Source: Lepeophtheirus salmonis (taxonomy: Eukaryota; Arthropoda; Copepoda; Siphonostomatoida; Caligidae). From it: DNA of 64,000 nucleotides. Below are positions 23,800 to 36,163 of the stretch, piece after piece. Position numbers and translations under genes: made by a program. Location: assembly GCF_016086655.4 (NCBI RefSeq), contig NC_052135.2:17946363-18010362 (forward strand), in the 5' to 3' direction. Position 1 is the first letter of the stretch. The number at the start of each line of letters is the position of its first letter. The notes under the pieces were generated by a model. The model worked only from the letters and a program-made list of their open reading frames with translations, was not told the DNA's origin and did not search any database.

Positions 23800-24110
23800 A
23801 TTGATGTGGATTACATTTGTATTACTTGACAATTTCTATCAATAATTTATTTTTATTTACCCTTTGGAGGTACCTCAAATTTCATTTAAAGTATCCAAAG
23901 TAGATTTTCACTATTAAAGAATGAGAACTAGACATCTCCATAAAATTCTTGACTTATCCCACAAATTTGAATACAAAGCCTCGGATTGACTCACATATGT
24001 CTAGGAAATATTAGACAAACTGAAGTAAAAAAAATAATATTAGTTTTTGTTTTATTGATTTTTGTTCAAGATTGTTTATATGTTGACGCGTCACGCATGT
24101 CTGTTAAATC
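23800..24110 (+). repeat. Dispersed repeat family C, partial copy
   Basis: It shares with 24488-24910, 40045-40310 and 42855-43290 the ordered blocks GGATTACATTTGTATT, ACCCTTTGGxxGxxxC, CACTTAAAGTATCC-like, CCACAAATTTGAATACAAAG and TTGATTTTTGTTCAAGATTG, then TGTTGACGxxxCACxTATGTC. The 5' end is missing in this copy. Confidence 0.55.
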
Positions 24111-24363
24111 AAATTAAAGTTCCAAACCATAGTTAAAATTCTTGGATATCTAAACTCACTCCACAAATTTATATACAATTCCTATACTTAACTCAAATAT
24201 GTCTATTAAATTTTTAAGGTGGAAATATTCCAACTCTTACGTAATTATATAATGCATGTTACAAATTCTTTTTCTGCAATTTTCAAAAAACTATAAAGTG
24301 TCACGGCCGCCCTTCGCTCAAATCATAGTGAAACCTAGTCGTTACCTGTTATCCTTGTTCTAT

Positions 24364-24381
24364 AGAGAGAGAGAGAGAGAA
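24364..24381. repeat. (AG)n microsatellite
   Basis: Nine AG units in an uninterrupted tract. Confidence 0.9.
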
Positions 24382-24487
24382 AATTCACTTTTACGTAGCA
24401 GAGATCACATAGAAAAAACTAGGGGTATACATTTCAGATTTTGAATTAAAAAAAACCTCTTTATATGCCTTTGATCAGTTATATATG

Positions 24488-24910
24488 ACACGTCAACACA
24501 GAAACAAGCCAGAATGATTTTTATAAAAATGGAGTGTGAATTGTGTAGTATTCTTCAATAACGAATTATCATCAATTTGTATCAACAAATTATTCTCATT
24601 GACCCTTTGGCCGATCTGCAAATTACACTGAAAGAAGCCAAACTTTATTTTCCAATTAAATAATTAGAAATGAAGATATTTTATGGTTGAAAGGAGTCAT
24701 ATCCGAACCAATTTAAGTATCATAAATCAAGTAAAGTTTTGAAACAATTGTTCATCCCACAAATTTGAATACAATGCCTCAAATATATCTATGATATATT
24801 GGTCTCTAGAATACATACATATGAATAAATGAAATTTAAAAAAAAATGGTGGATCTTCTCCATTTCTTGATTTTTGTTCAAGATTGTTTTTTAATTGCCA
24901 CATGTAGATA
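24488..24910 (+). repeat. Dispersed repeat family C, near full copy
   Basis: It begins CACGTCAACACAGAAACAAG, with CCAGAATGATTTTTATAAAA, and ends near TTTTTGTTCAAGATTGTTTT with TTAATTGCCACATGTAGA. The order of blocks is the same as in 42855-43290. No coding capacity or terminal inverted repeat is evident. Confidence 0.55.
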
Positions 24911-27518
24911 TTTCAATAATTATTATCAGATACTTGATAGAATTTATATAACAATAGGATGTAAATACATATTCACATATCATTTATGTGTAGGTATACA
25001 AGCAGAAGATACCGTTTGAATTGGATATTTATGGTGAAGTTGTTCCCTTCACTGGAGGCAAGTGAACCATTTTATTACACGTCTTGTGCATGTACATATG
25101 TACACGCCCGAATCCCTTAATTTCTCTTTTATTATTTTTCTCAAGTGCTTCTTCTGGTTCCTTACCTCTATCGTCATACTTTGTACAACCATTTTCTTCG
25201 CTGCTGTTGTTGCCGTATAGGAATTCACCTGACCAGAAAAATAAAAAGTAAAAAACAGTTCCTTCTCTGATTTTTCTTCAGGTATGAGTTTTGTAGAAAC
25301 GAGGACTTCAGGCTGTTGTTACTGTTACTCTTGATATTAACTATGTAACTATTAATTCAAGTTGTTATAAAAAAGTGGGGTTTTTAAAGTGTGGAATTTC
25401 AGTTTTTGGGACTACCGGTTCTATTAAGATAAAGATACATTCGTCATGATGATATTTGATAGTTAAAAGTAAGCTGTTTTATAATATTTAGTCTATCTAC
25501 ATTATATGTCTTAAAAAGATAAATAATATCATTTTTAAATGTTTAGCTGGAGGAATAGGCATCGGGGAAAATCATCTTTATTTTGCAATTCCGATTCTTA
25601 TGTATATTTATTTATTACTGATATTTAACTATTTACTACTTTTCTAAGTTATGAAGAAGAAAAAATTTATTACATATATCTGTCAATATATAAAAAACGA
25701 CCCTCTGAATTTGTTAGTTGAGTCTTACAATTTTATAAATATTGTAATAAAATAATTTATGATTAAAAATGCTCTAAAACTAAGATGAAACAAATTGAAT
25801 ACAAATTAAATGTGAAAAATTGTGTTCTAAACACAAATGGTCGATGCAAATATTATTATTTTAAGGAAATAAGTTTTGTAAAGGGATCTAAGATAGCTCA
25901 CCTTTGTAAAATTTGCCCTCGAAAAGTTTGCCGTGGGATTTCTTGCCCTTGGAAAAAGATTTCTGGGCAGAGGAATCCCCTTCCTTTATTTATTTAATGT
26001 AAATATTATTTGTATTAAATAAAGGAAAGCGATTTATTTTATCAATTGTACTTCTTAGAAATTTAAAGCAAAATAGTATTTTTCAATTATTATTTAAAAT
26101 ATTAAAGAATCGAGTTTATTTGTTGTAATCGTCCCATCACTAAAAAAAAAAATATATATATTAGATAAATTTGTCTGTCATTTTTGATTTTTTTGTGATT
26201 ATTTCTTCACCGTATTGTGATGGTCTGTTATAGGCTATATAGCACATTGTATCTCCATTATTACATTTCTATTTTTTAATTAAGAGATAGCCGAAACATA
26301 TGTAGTTGTTTCTATAATTACTTTGATATTCCTATACATCAGGGAGCATATAATTGTAAGGATTTTGTAGCATGATAAAATTTATATCCCTGTTCAATTG
26401 GTATTTTTTCCTTCGTTTCTTTATTTCATTCCTTGCTTCCATGCATTTATGCATGCCTGATGCCATGTGGATAGGTTTGGTAGGTAAGTATTCACCGAAT
26501 TGCGCAATCCATATCAAAATTATCATCCTTATTATTCTTTCCATTCCTTGCATACAATGTACGTACCTTAACTAATTCGACGAAAAGAGATCAGATCGTT
26601 TACTTAATCAAATGAATCTAACTTATAACTTGATCTCCATAATAGTCTTAATTTCGTCCGTTTTCGTGTTCCATCTTCGTCACATTTAGTCTTGTTTTTA
26701 TTTTGAACAAAAAAAGATCATATTTGTTTACGTCACACGAAACATCCCAAAAAAAGGATTCATTTCGTTTTGGTATTGTAATCGTCATACATAAAATATT
26801 CGGTGATATATAATTTTCGTTTCGAGATAGCTCACAAAATTAACACTGCTTCATAACACAATAAGGGGAATACATCCAGAATTGAAAATCTTCAAGGCCT
26901 CTTCACTCTTTATCATGTAAGGGGTATTGCTTAACACAAATATATCTTTATTGCATCTTCATTCATTCTTTCAGTCGTTTCAACATTATTTGGTTATATA
27001 AAGGCACATTTTACTTAATGACATGAATACAAACTTTTCTCGTCTATTCGCTGCATAAGTGGGATATTTCCCACTGATCTTATAGACTCAACTTATAAGT
27101 TGTTTCATTTTTAGAGTTATAAAAAGTATTACATACGGATACGTAAAGCATAAATAAATGTCATAGTACCCTTACAGCTTGAAGAAGGTTTGGGTGGAGA
27201 GTGGTTTAGCTGTCGTCACTTTAAATTAGGTGCAAACAGGAGCTGTGAGAGAAGGAAATAAACACGCATACCACTCTGTACCTGACAAGGACAATGACGA
27301 TGCCCATTACCAATTTTCCAACAAGGACAATCCCTTATAACTCGCCAAGCAAGACTCAGTGAGACTCTTTTATGAGCTCACGCACTAGTAATCCCTTCAA
27401 TAATTATGTAATAACAGCTACAAATTAAGAAAATAAGACAAAATAATATTTTCAAGGTGTTGAACTTTAATAACACATTAAAATATGCATATGGATGTAA
27501 TATGATTCACATTATAGA
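24911..27518. other. AT-rich intergenic DNA, no gene recognised
   Basis: I see no coding-like frame that I can support. Less AT-rich patches lie at 25130-25300 and 27170-27380, but neither strand gives a recognisable protein. Reiterated TTTGCC motifs (AAAATTTGCCCTCGAAAAGT, TTTGCCGTGGGATTTCTTGC) occur at 25910-25975. Confidence 0.35.
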
Positions 27519-27740
27519 TTGGATAAACTTGCTTCAGTTCAGTGCAAGAGCCTTTTCTCCCTACATCCTATTTCAATTCCCAGTCTTGGCTATAACTATA
27601 TCAAGAGCGTCCTCAGGGACTTTATCTCACAAAGGGAGGAATTTTTTGTCTTTGATAAGGCAAAATTATCACAGGAAAGAAAAAATTTAGTTGTTTTCAA
27701 TGAAAAAACATTGGCGTGTGAAAATAATACTGTTTAATAT
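27519..27740 (+). CDS. Unrecognised coding-like open frame, possible 3' exon
   Basis: The frame is open for 73 codons to TAA, without an ATG near its start (it opens with TTG). It includes SLHPISIPSLGYNYIKSV, LRDFISQREEFFVFDKAKL and ERKNLVVFNEKTLACENN, whose composition is more protein-like than that of neighbouring frames. A CTTCAG acceptor-like site lies just inside (about 27530-27536). I recognise no domain. It could be a terminal exon of a gene to the left or a transposase fragment. Confidence 0.25.
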
Positions 27741-27804
27741 TTAGGGAAAATATATCCGTCACCAAAGTATCCCATTCTTATTCGTAATTAAAAATATTTT
27801 TGTT

Positions 27805-28270
27805 TTTACAACCAAGATCTCTAGATTGAAGAAAAAATGCAAATAAGGATGATCTTTTTAACGATGAAGAAATACACTTGAAAATAAACACATTTCCTGC
27901 AAAATCATATCTTAATTATAAATGGGCCTCTTTTTATAAATATATATAGATACTAGCAGGAACAAACAATCTTATGATTAAATTTTTTTATGTTAAAATT
28001 CTAAACTAAAACGATTTACTATAAATGAATAATAGATAAATTTCTATTGGCAAACTTCCTTCTATACAATTTTTTTTTTTGTTTTCTGTCCATTTGATGT
28101 AAATATAATCAAATTTCCAGACCTTATGACACTCTTGAAAATGCAACATATTATTGACCATGTAAAAATACTGATGATGGGAAATATTAAGATTGATTAA
28201 TATTGAAATGTTTGATCTTGTGATTTATTTATTGTCATTGCCATTGCTAACTGAATTGGGAACTGTTTTC
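27805..28270 (+). repeat. Dispersed repeat family D, copy 1 (inverted partner at 60560-61035)
   Basis: About 470 bp that recur as the reverse complement at 60560-61035. Shared blocks include CCAAGATCTCTAGATTGAAG, ACGATGAAGAAATACACTTG, TAGCAGGAACAAACAATCTT, GTCCATTTGATGTAAATATA and ATTTATTGTCATTG. The copies are clearly homologous but carry indels. I recognise no coding sequence. Confidence 0.7.
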
Positions 28271-28823
28271 TAATAATTGAAAATGGAAACTCCTCGCCAT
28301 CAGAAGTAAGTGTCATTCTTGGAATAAGTACAATTATTATATAAGATTTTCCTTCTTCAACCATAATGAATATATTTACTAAGAATAACTTGCTAATCCT
28401 CTTCTTCCCATTTTTAATTCGTATTTAATATAAGTTGCCCCTGTTTCTGCTAGTACAATAATTTTTCTTTTTTGATGCAATTTCGAATTAACAACCCATA
28501 CCTTAAACAAAACTTTCAAACAACGGGGAATCAGTATTGTCTTATGAAAAAAATCAACTTATTAAGGGGGAAAAAACTTGCCTTCCAGAGCCCAGGAATC
28601 TGGTCTGATCAAAATTATGAACAACTTTTATTCTTTACAGTCGGTATCTATCTCCTTTTTTTTTAAATGCATTTTTATCATTGTTTTTCTAAGCGGACAT
28701 ATATCAGACACAGACATAAATTATCTTAATACTTTATAGGATTTATTATTTCTTTTTTGTAGGGTCTTTATTATAAGATCTGTACCGTAGAAATGGAAGA
28801 ATTTATTCCTAGCCGTGTTACTA
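28271..28823. other. AT-rich spacer, no feature recognised
   Basis: A 64-codon open frame on the plus strand (28472-28666) has no recognisable domain. Confidence 0.3.
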
Positions 28824-29210
28824 CAGGGTGTATTCACACACTTTGCCATCAGATTATTTTTTAGGCCAAATTAAGTTACATTGAGATAAATACAGTTTTG
28901 TTTTATAGAAATTTATTCAAGAAATGTAAAGCCTCCTTAATCATTAACTTGATCTCATTGGCCTTGAGAATGACCTCCAAGGGAGGCTGGGAAGTCATAC
29001 AAACTATACAAATATCGTCCTTGTCAATTTTCTATAACCTTTGTGACATATTACTTCTTGTCTTCAATGTTACTATGGTGTGCATGGCAGCCTCTGGACT
29101 ATATTTGCAACCATATATATTAATCCAAGGGTTTGAGGTCAACCCTCCGTACAGATCAAAGTTATTTAATTTCAGTCTTTATATTTTTGCTTTTCACTCT
29201 TGAAAGCATG
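28824..29210 (-). pseudogene. Tc1/mariner end with transposase C-terminal relic
   Basis: A TA followed by CAGGGTGTATTCACACACTT begins at 28824, a typical Tc1/mariner terminus. Reading leftward from 29200 on the minus strand gives stop-interrupted stretches HTIVTLKTRSNMSQRL, DDICIVCMTSQPPLEVILKA and NE. These fit the C-terminal region that follows the catalytic domain (LK..I....M....I..VC..F..RLE.VI.ANG). No matching inverted terminus was found to the right, so the element is truncated. Confidence 0.5.
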
Positions 29211-29434
29211 ATAAATATGAAAATACACAACTAGACTTTCGAGACAGCTTAGTGATTTTTTAGATCTATGGGAGATCTTTTCTGTCCAAGATAGGCCACA
29301 ATTAATAGATATCATTTATCAAACCTGATTGGCCAATTTTGTACTACAACCCATCATTAGAGATGCTGGATACTTTGTCCTGTATATGTTCAATGGTATA
29401 CAAGATCTTTAAGCCCTTCAAAAATGCAATTGAA

Positions 29435-30200
29435 TACGAAGGTCATTTCAAAAGCCTGTACATATTACGAGAAAGTGTACTACTGGTGCGTATCGAGGTT
29501 TTGTTTAGTTAGTAGCATCTCATGAAGGAAAAACGCCAAGTTTAAGTCAGATCGGTCTATTTCTTTCTGTTTGGCAATCGTTTGAATCGAAGAATCGGCT
29601 GGAAAGATTATGGCTACCATCTTTTGGATTCACAACGATTAATCCTCTTGACTATCTGGAAAAGTGTAAAACTATTACAGGTGCATATTATTCATCGTTA
29701 TTGGACCCTTTGAAAACCGCCCTGCAAGAAAAAAAAACCCCGATTGGCTCACAAAAAAGTCCCTTTCCATCTCGACAATGCACTAGATCACACTTGAGCA
29801 GTTGTGGTTGCAAAATTAATGGAAATAGGGTTCCAACTCGAGATGTCCACAGCACTAGCAATCTCACAGACCTTCACTCTTCTGTCATCCATCATCATTT
29901 CATGGATTTCATAAATGATTTTTAGAGCAGTAACCTCAATAGGGCGTTCAGAACGTTCAGTGTCACTTGTGTCCTTCGAAATTTTTGATCCACTTATAAA
30001 CTGCCATAATCAAAGGTGCAGAGTCCCATAATGTTAATCAAGCTTCTTCTTAATCTCCTGATGTGTTTTGCCTTTCATAAAATAATGCTAATCAACACAC
30101 GAAATTCTTTTTTGTCCATTTTCAGAAAATCACTTCACTTCCTCGATTCAAATGAATGCAGAAAAAATTAGACCGAGCTGACATAAACTTGAAATCCAAT
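29435..30200. pseudogene. Scrambled mariner relic: C-terminal half forward, N-terminal half inverted
   Basis: On the plus strand (29600-29840) frames give MATIFW, TITGAYYSSLL-like, LKTALQEK and the remains of an HHDNAxxHTSAVVVAKLMEIGF block, the mariner catalytic region. On the minus strand, from about 30170 to 29845, frames give MDKKEFRVLISI, AVYKWIKNFEGHKSD-like, ERSERPIEVTALKIIYEI and HEMMMDDRRVKVCEIASAV, the mariner N-terminal helix-turn-helix region. The left piece also keeps a 5' leader (AAGTTTAAGTCAGATCGGTC) that matches the leader of the inverted piece. Two copies were therefore joined head to tail in opposite orientation, or one element was rearranged. Confidence 0.75.
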
Positions 30201-33200
30201 CTAAATGAAAATCAACTTAGAAAAGGTTAATTATTTCTTTGAACCGTGTAGTTCGAGCCTTTAGATTTTTTTTTCTGAAAAAAATCAAACTGCTTTTAAT
30301 TCCTCTTTGATTAGTGATAGATGATATTTTATGGGGAGAGTGTAACTGTTTGAAGTCAATTATATAAACATCATCACGAGCAACCAAAGAAATAAAACAC
30401 ATACGTTTTTCTTGTTGTGGAAAAAAAATAGAAGCCTTCTTCAATAGTAAGGACTGAAACTTCTAAACAACTTTATATTTACGTTGTTTCTTAGACAAAG
30501 CATTAGAAATCAACACATCTTTGAATATACTCGTATTTGCTAATGTGTACATATATATAAGAATGGGCTTTTCATTGAGCGTGAGGAGAAGGTAGGGCGA
30601 TAATTATGGTACTACTAAGTCAGGATAGGAAAGATCCACATTTTATCGGATTCGGAAAGTTCAAATCTTTAGACCTATTTACTCATGTAAATTTTGTGCA
30701 TCCAAACTTGTAGCTACAGATCCAAAACTAAAATTAGACGGATCCTTGTCTTGAATGTTATAAGACTTTTATACAAAGTTCAGACTTAAATAAAATAGCA
30801 TCCGGATTTAGGTTACATTTTGACTGATTACTGATACCGAAACAATAAATAACCAAATGCTATTACTATTAAAACATTAATTATTATTTGAACTAATAAG
30901 GATACTTGGACGATAACAATTACCAGCTTAATAAGAATTAATTTGTATCCAACTAATCAATTTTAAGAATACTGATTAAAGTAAAGGATGAAGAAACTCC
31001 GACATGGTGTTACTTGGCTAACAAACAAAAAAATAGAATGTATTTTATGGTTAACTACCAATAGATTTTTAACCCTTTTGCTGTTTATTTTCGGGGGAAA
31101 GTTGTTTGATACAATCAAAGTAACCACGTGTGAGATAATGCCGTATTAATTTACCACACGATGCAACTGTTTATGTTGATGTAGATCCAATAAGAAATCA
31201 AGATAAATATAGTGTACGTTAGAATTAGATAATAAATCTTTTTTGTTACTAACATTAAGTATTAAGCAATTCTTGCATAACCTTTATAAGATCTTTAACA
31301 ACCTCGGATCTTTTTTATAACCGTAAAAGTTCGGGTCCCAAAGTAACTTTGGGTATCGGATTTTCAAGTAATACAAGTTTAACATCCTACCCGGGTATTT
31401 CGGAGTCAGGTCCAAGACCTGTTTAACTCTACTACTGAATGAATAAATACCCTTTTTAACATCAGCTGACTGATTATTTTATTTTGGAGGGGGAAAGGGT
31501 ATTCTGCTATAAAGAGGGTAGCCTTCAACATTTAAAATATAATTATTTGAAGGAAAATATTGTAAGATTATATTGAAAAAAAAAAGATTATTATCTTATG
31601 ATGCATTTTTTTTTAAAATGTAGGAAAATTAGACGGGAAATCCTCATTCATAGAGAAATGTTAACACTACGATCACATATTAAGTGAACAAACACAACAG
31701 AATGAAGATATATGCTTAGTAGAAAAATACCTAAATTAACTTCTGATGTAGGGACTTAACTAAATGGACAACGTGCTCGAGATCGCTTTTTACGTATAGT
31801 CTAATCTTTTCTACACCGATTTGTACCCAAATTTAATCTTTTTTAAATAATGTCCCGATTTTTTCAATCTTACTCTATGAAGCGAATTTTAAATGAGATC
31901 CGTCAAGATCGATTTTTCTTGTAGGACCAATTTAAGCACCCTTTTCTATTGAACGGATCCTAACTGAACTTCTTTAAAGCGAAAAAAGTTTGAGTCCAAC
32001 TAAAATTAGACATGTAAAAGAACAATCTATGATTTTCAGACTGAAATCCATCACTCAATAAGATATGTATATTCCTTGCCACTTATGTGTGACTATTGCC
32101 AGATTACTGAATAATTTTTTGGGAGTAAGAGGGGAGCGGGGCTAGTAGCTTCCTTTTTGGACTTCTCAGCATGTAGAAGGTTCATTGAGATTTGAAGGGT
32201 TTTTTGATTTTTGCAGAGTTCAAAACAATATGCAAATTTTGGTAATAATTATCTAGCAGTGTTAATTGCACTTTATCTGTAATATAAATTTTAATATTGA
32301 CAATTTTTTGAACCAACCTGCTCCCTGGATTGGGAAAGTAGGTGACGTGGTGATTGTTATTTAAAAAAAAAATGATTTGTCGATACAAATAGTGAAATAT
32401 TGTAACAATATATTTATTGAACCAAAAATTATATATTTCAAATAATATGTAAGCATATTATTACATGCATAGATATTATCAAATGTGTATAAAATACGTC
32501 CTAGAAAGCGGGAACGGCTTTTTCTAGTTTGCAATATGACCATGTTTTTTATATTTTATAAAGCTTTTATCATTGTTATTTGATTTATAAAGACTGAGCA
32601 TTTATGTATAAAGTAATCACGACAATGTGTTTTAGAATAAAAATAAGCCCCTGTTGGACTTGGATTAGAATTGAAGATCGACATCTGAGCAGGCTTGGAT
32701 ATTGAACGGAAGAAAGGACGGCGTTACCTTTTTCCGTTCATTTTTTGAACGATGAACGGGAAAAAATATAACGGCTTTCATTTTGAAGTTAATTTTCTTA
32801 TTGTCCATAAGGATATTTTGAATATTTTTTTCCAAGATTACTATTAATTGTTTTCTTGATTATGGGTCTTATTATAGTTATTATCTTTAATGGTGGGTAA
32901 ATATAGTTTATTTAGTCTATTTTTTTTCTGTTGCTTCGTTTAATTGCACCAATCACTGGAAAATAAGTCATCTCATAATAGCCTCCAAAATCACAAATAA
33001 GTTGTAATGGATCAAATAAAAGGTACAATGGACGTTAGTACATTTGTTTATCTACTATCTTGTAAAATTTTTATTCAATGTGTTTATTCGAAGTACATCA
33101 TTTTTAACCCGGCCCTGAGCACCTTCAATCTTTATTACTGCGCAATATCAAAGTACATTGTCTTAATTTTTAACATCTCCTTTTTTTTCAATATCTATCG

Positions 33201-33574
33201 TTAATTATCTGGAGAGCTTGGGAAGATATTTATATACTCAAATTTCATATTATACAATTAAATTGCAGGTACCTAAAAATATAATTTGTTGCACCATACT
33301 ATATTCTGTATTATAAAAATTGAGATTATCATTTTAGGACCCCTGGGATTCACTGTTTTGCTTTTGGTAAGCTACGCTATTGAGAGTCATTTTTATGTAT
33401 TACGAAACAAAAAGGGATTTATACATTAGTTAGTATATTTTTAGGTTGGACTTTTTATACTAGATAAATATTAAATGAATAAATAAAAATTCAAAAAGGA
33501 ACGTTTGAATGGAAAAAGAGTGGCCTCCATCTGAGTTATTTCACCCTATATGCCCTTGGTATATACAGAATTGA
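30201..33574. other. AT-rich intergenic DNA, no gene recognised
   Basis: I see no supported gene. Degraded motifs near 30640-30830 and 31280-31440 (TCGGATCT, TTCGGGTCCCAAAG) are of the TAGTGTTGGG/GGTCC group. A short family A match (CTGTTGGACTTGGATTAGAA, then TTGAAGATCGACAT) lies at 32650-32690. Confidence 0.35.
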
Positions 33575-33735
33575 TTTTTGTGTTTATTTCCTTCCTCTTA
33601 CGGGCAGCTTGCAAAACGTCATGATAGCTAAGCTGCTCATCCCCCCAAAACATTCCTCAAATTGCCAGGATTACCACGTTTAGTTTCGAATTATTTTATT
33701 TTTATTTACATACCTGTATGAGTTTTTTATACATC
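33575..33735 (+). repeat. Dispersed repeat family A, copy 4
   Basis: GTGTTTATTTCCTTCCTCTT, CATTCCTCAAATTGCCAGGA followed by TTACCACGTTTAGTTTCG align with 2290-2400 and 12190-12240. Confidence 0.55.
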
Positions 33736-34161
33736 ACTGGGTATTATATATATAACTAATAAATTAGTCATAAACTTATTAAACTTGAAGTATTTAAAGG
33801 GATTTCACAAATATAAGCTAATAATTGAGCACTAATAGCTGGTCATTTTAAAGAAGGACAGTAGTATAGATCGTAGAAACTTGCTAGAAATGGAAGTCAA
33901 CCAACTTACCACCTTTACCAACTAGTCCCAACTTATTACTAATTAAAACTTACTTCCAGGAGTACTTGGTACTTGAGAGACAGACAAACTTTGTTTACAA
34001 ATATGGATATCAACTCCTCTTATACTTTATTTTTTATATCACGTACTGACCTTTAGCTACACATGCTCGTTGTTACATCGTCATTTTGTAGATAATGTAG
34101 TCACGCAGTTTTAAAATACAAAGTCCTCGACATACAAACCGACTTTATTTTGTTAATATAT
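33736..34161. other. Spacer, no feature recognised
   Basis: AT-rich. A GACAGACAAACTTTGTTTAC motif near 33985 resembles tails of non-LTR or SINE elements, but nothing else supports one. Confidence 0.3.
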
Positions 34162-35410
34162 AAAGGTAACAAAACGTGAACTGTTGATTAATGTTTATTC
34201 TCATTACTATAAAAAGGTTTAGTGATTATTTTTGGTAAATTGCTTCTGCTCTTCTTTTTACAATAGAATACTATATTAATTATTTAGTCATTTCATCATC
34301 ATGAGGGTGCAACACGCAAAAAGACAGCGCATCTCAGATCTCCTGGATACAGGAGTTGATGTGATGAAGATTACGGACATTGTTAAGTGTTCTAGTAACC
34401 TAGTTTTTAAGTTGGCCAAGATCAAAAATAATAAAGAGGACCTCTCCAGGATGTCAGGAAGTGGAGGGCATAATTTAAAGGGGTATGCGAAGTTCTTGTT
34501 AATTTTGAAGTAGAATATCAAGGAGGATCCCACTAACTCGATAAATCGCCTCACCAACGACTTCTATGTGGATCCTAGGACCTAATCCCAAGTTGTGCTA
34601 TAAAGCACAACTTGCGATTAGTTTCTTTTGTAAGAACCCTACGCCGCCTTGTGATACAGGGTATGAAAGCCAGGAGGCTCGACGGGTGCAAGACAATCTT
34701 CACATGGGTCAATACAAATGGGTCAATTGTGACCATTTTCTAGAAGATTCAAGAAGATTTTCACAGTTGATCAATTGACAGTCAATTGGAACGACCACTG
34801 GCTTGCAGAAACAAAAGAAGATATCCAAGGTATTTACCACACCATATATTCTGCCAAACAATGGTACTCAGCGTTGTGGCCTATGATGGAAAGAAGATGC
34901 CTCCGTTCTTTTTCAAGTTTGGATAGAAAATGGGGCAGGAGTACAACTATAATGTGCTTAGATACACCATTTGCCATGGCAGAAAAAAACTATCAGGACA
35001 GCACACGTCCGCCAAGTGCCAAAAGTTATGCACAAATAGCATTGCTCGATCTGGTTCCAAAGAGATATGGTCCCTACCTCACCAGATTGTAACCCATTGG
35101 ACTTTTCTATATGGGACACTTTGGATAAGGAAACAAATAGGACTTCACACCCAAATCTGGACTCACTGAATTCCTCCATAATTGGACAACTTTTTGTATG
35201 CGTTTTTTATCAACTCCTGCATGACTTTCAGGCGGCTACGTGTAAAGGATGTGATTGATAATGAAGGTGGCCATATTGATTGAAAAAGTTTTTCAAAAAC
35301 CTTGTCTACATGTTTTGTTAACATTATTTTTAAGCCTATAATTGAAAATATAAAATTATGGATGAATTCTAAATTCATCTCTTGAGTTCACGTTTTGCTG
35401 CCTTACTCAA
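34162..35410 (+). mobile_element. Tc1/mariner-superfamily element, family G copy 1 (inactive)
   Basis: The ends are inverted: AAAGGTAACAAAACGTGAAC at 34162 and, reverse-complemented at 35410, TAAGGCAGCAAAACGTGAAC. The interior encodes a broken transposase. It has an N-terminal helix-turn-helix (34301-34513; RQRISDLLDTGVD, ITDIVKCSSNLVFKLAKI), then after stops KKIFTVDQLTV (first catalytic Asp), WLAETKEDIQG, the remains of a QDG motif and a CNPLDFSIWDTLDKETNRTS block (third catalytic Asp kept). Reading frames change several times. A second member of the family lies at 40687-41731 in the same orientation. Proteins of this type usually have about 340 residues. Confidence 0.82.
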
Positions 35411-36163
35411 TAGTAGGTATATTTATGTATTTGCTTTTAGTTATAGTCATATAACTAAATAGAACAAGTGTTATATGTTATACATTATAGAATCACTCAC
35501 GGACTTATCTTCCTTTGATTGATACCTTCTCAAGAATTTTAGTTACAATTTGTAAGTTTTCTTTGATTTAAGAGACATATATTGTCCCTGATATGTCCTT
35601 TCAAATCAAATCTAGCCCCTCTTCACCTCCAAAAATAATGGGTGTGATGAAAGAAATCGATTATTTTAATAGAGTTTTGTTTTGTTCCCCCCCCCCCTAA
35701 TGCTTAGTTCCTTGACAGTCAAACCAGTGCTTACCTGACGGACAGACTTGACAATTTCCAATATTTTATCCACTTACAGATTGTGGTGCATCTTTGACAT
35801 TAAAATTACCGGAATAGATTCAATAAGTTCAAAATTGCGCGTGATAGAACCATATACACTACACAAACCTAGGTTACGTTTTCGTCTTTATCGAAGATAA
35901 ACAGTAAAATATACGATATTTTCTCTTTGATGATGTCCATCTTGTGTGTGCCCTCAAACAATGATGAATCCAACGATTACAAAAATGTCTAAGAAATGTT
36001 TTTTCTTATTCAGAAATCTTATTTTTCTAACGCCATCCAGTGTAAATCAATCGCTTGTATACAACGCGAGATAAACATTACTAAAGCCATTTTTTGGAAA
36101 AATAATGCATTTCTTTTTAATACCCCTAATATGTCCTTCGAAGTCATAACTTTACCCTTAATA
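35411..36163. other. AT-rich spacer with a C10 run
   Basis: I see no supported gene. A run of C (about 35688-35697) is the only notable feature. Confidence 0.3.

Noticed and set aside
28898..29203. 101-codon hydrophobic open frame on the plus strand, resembling a membrane protein
   Set aside because: The opposite strand encodes recognisable transposase C-terminal fragments and ends at a Tc1/mariner terminus, so the plus frame is a shadow.
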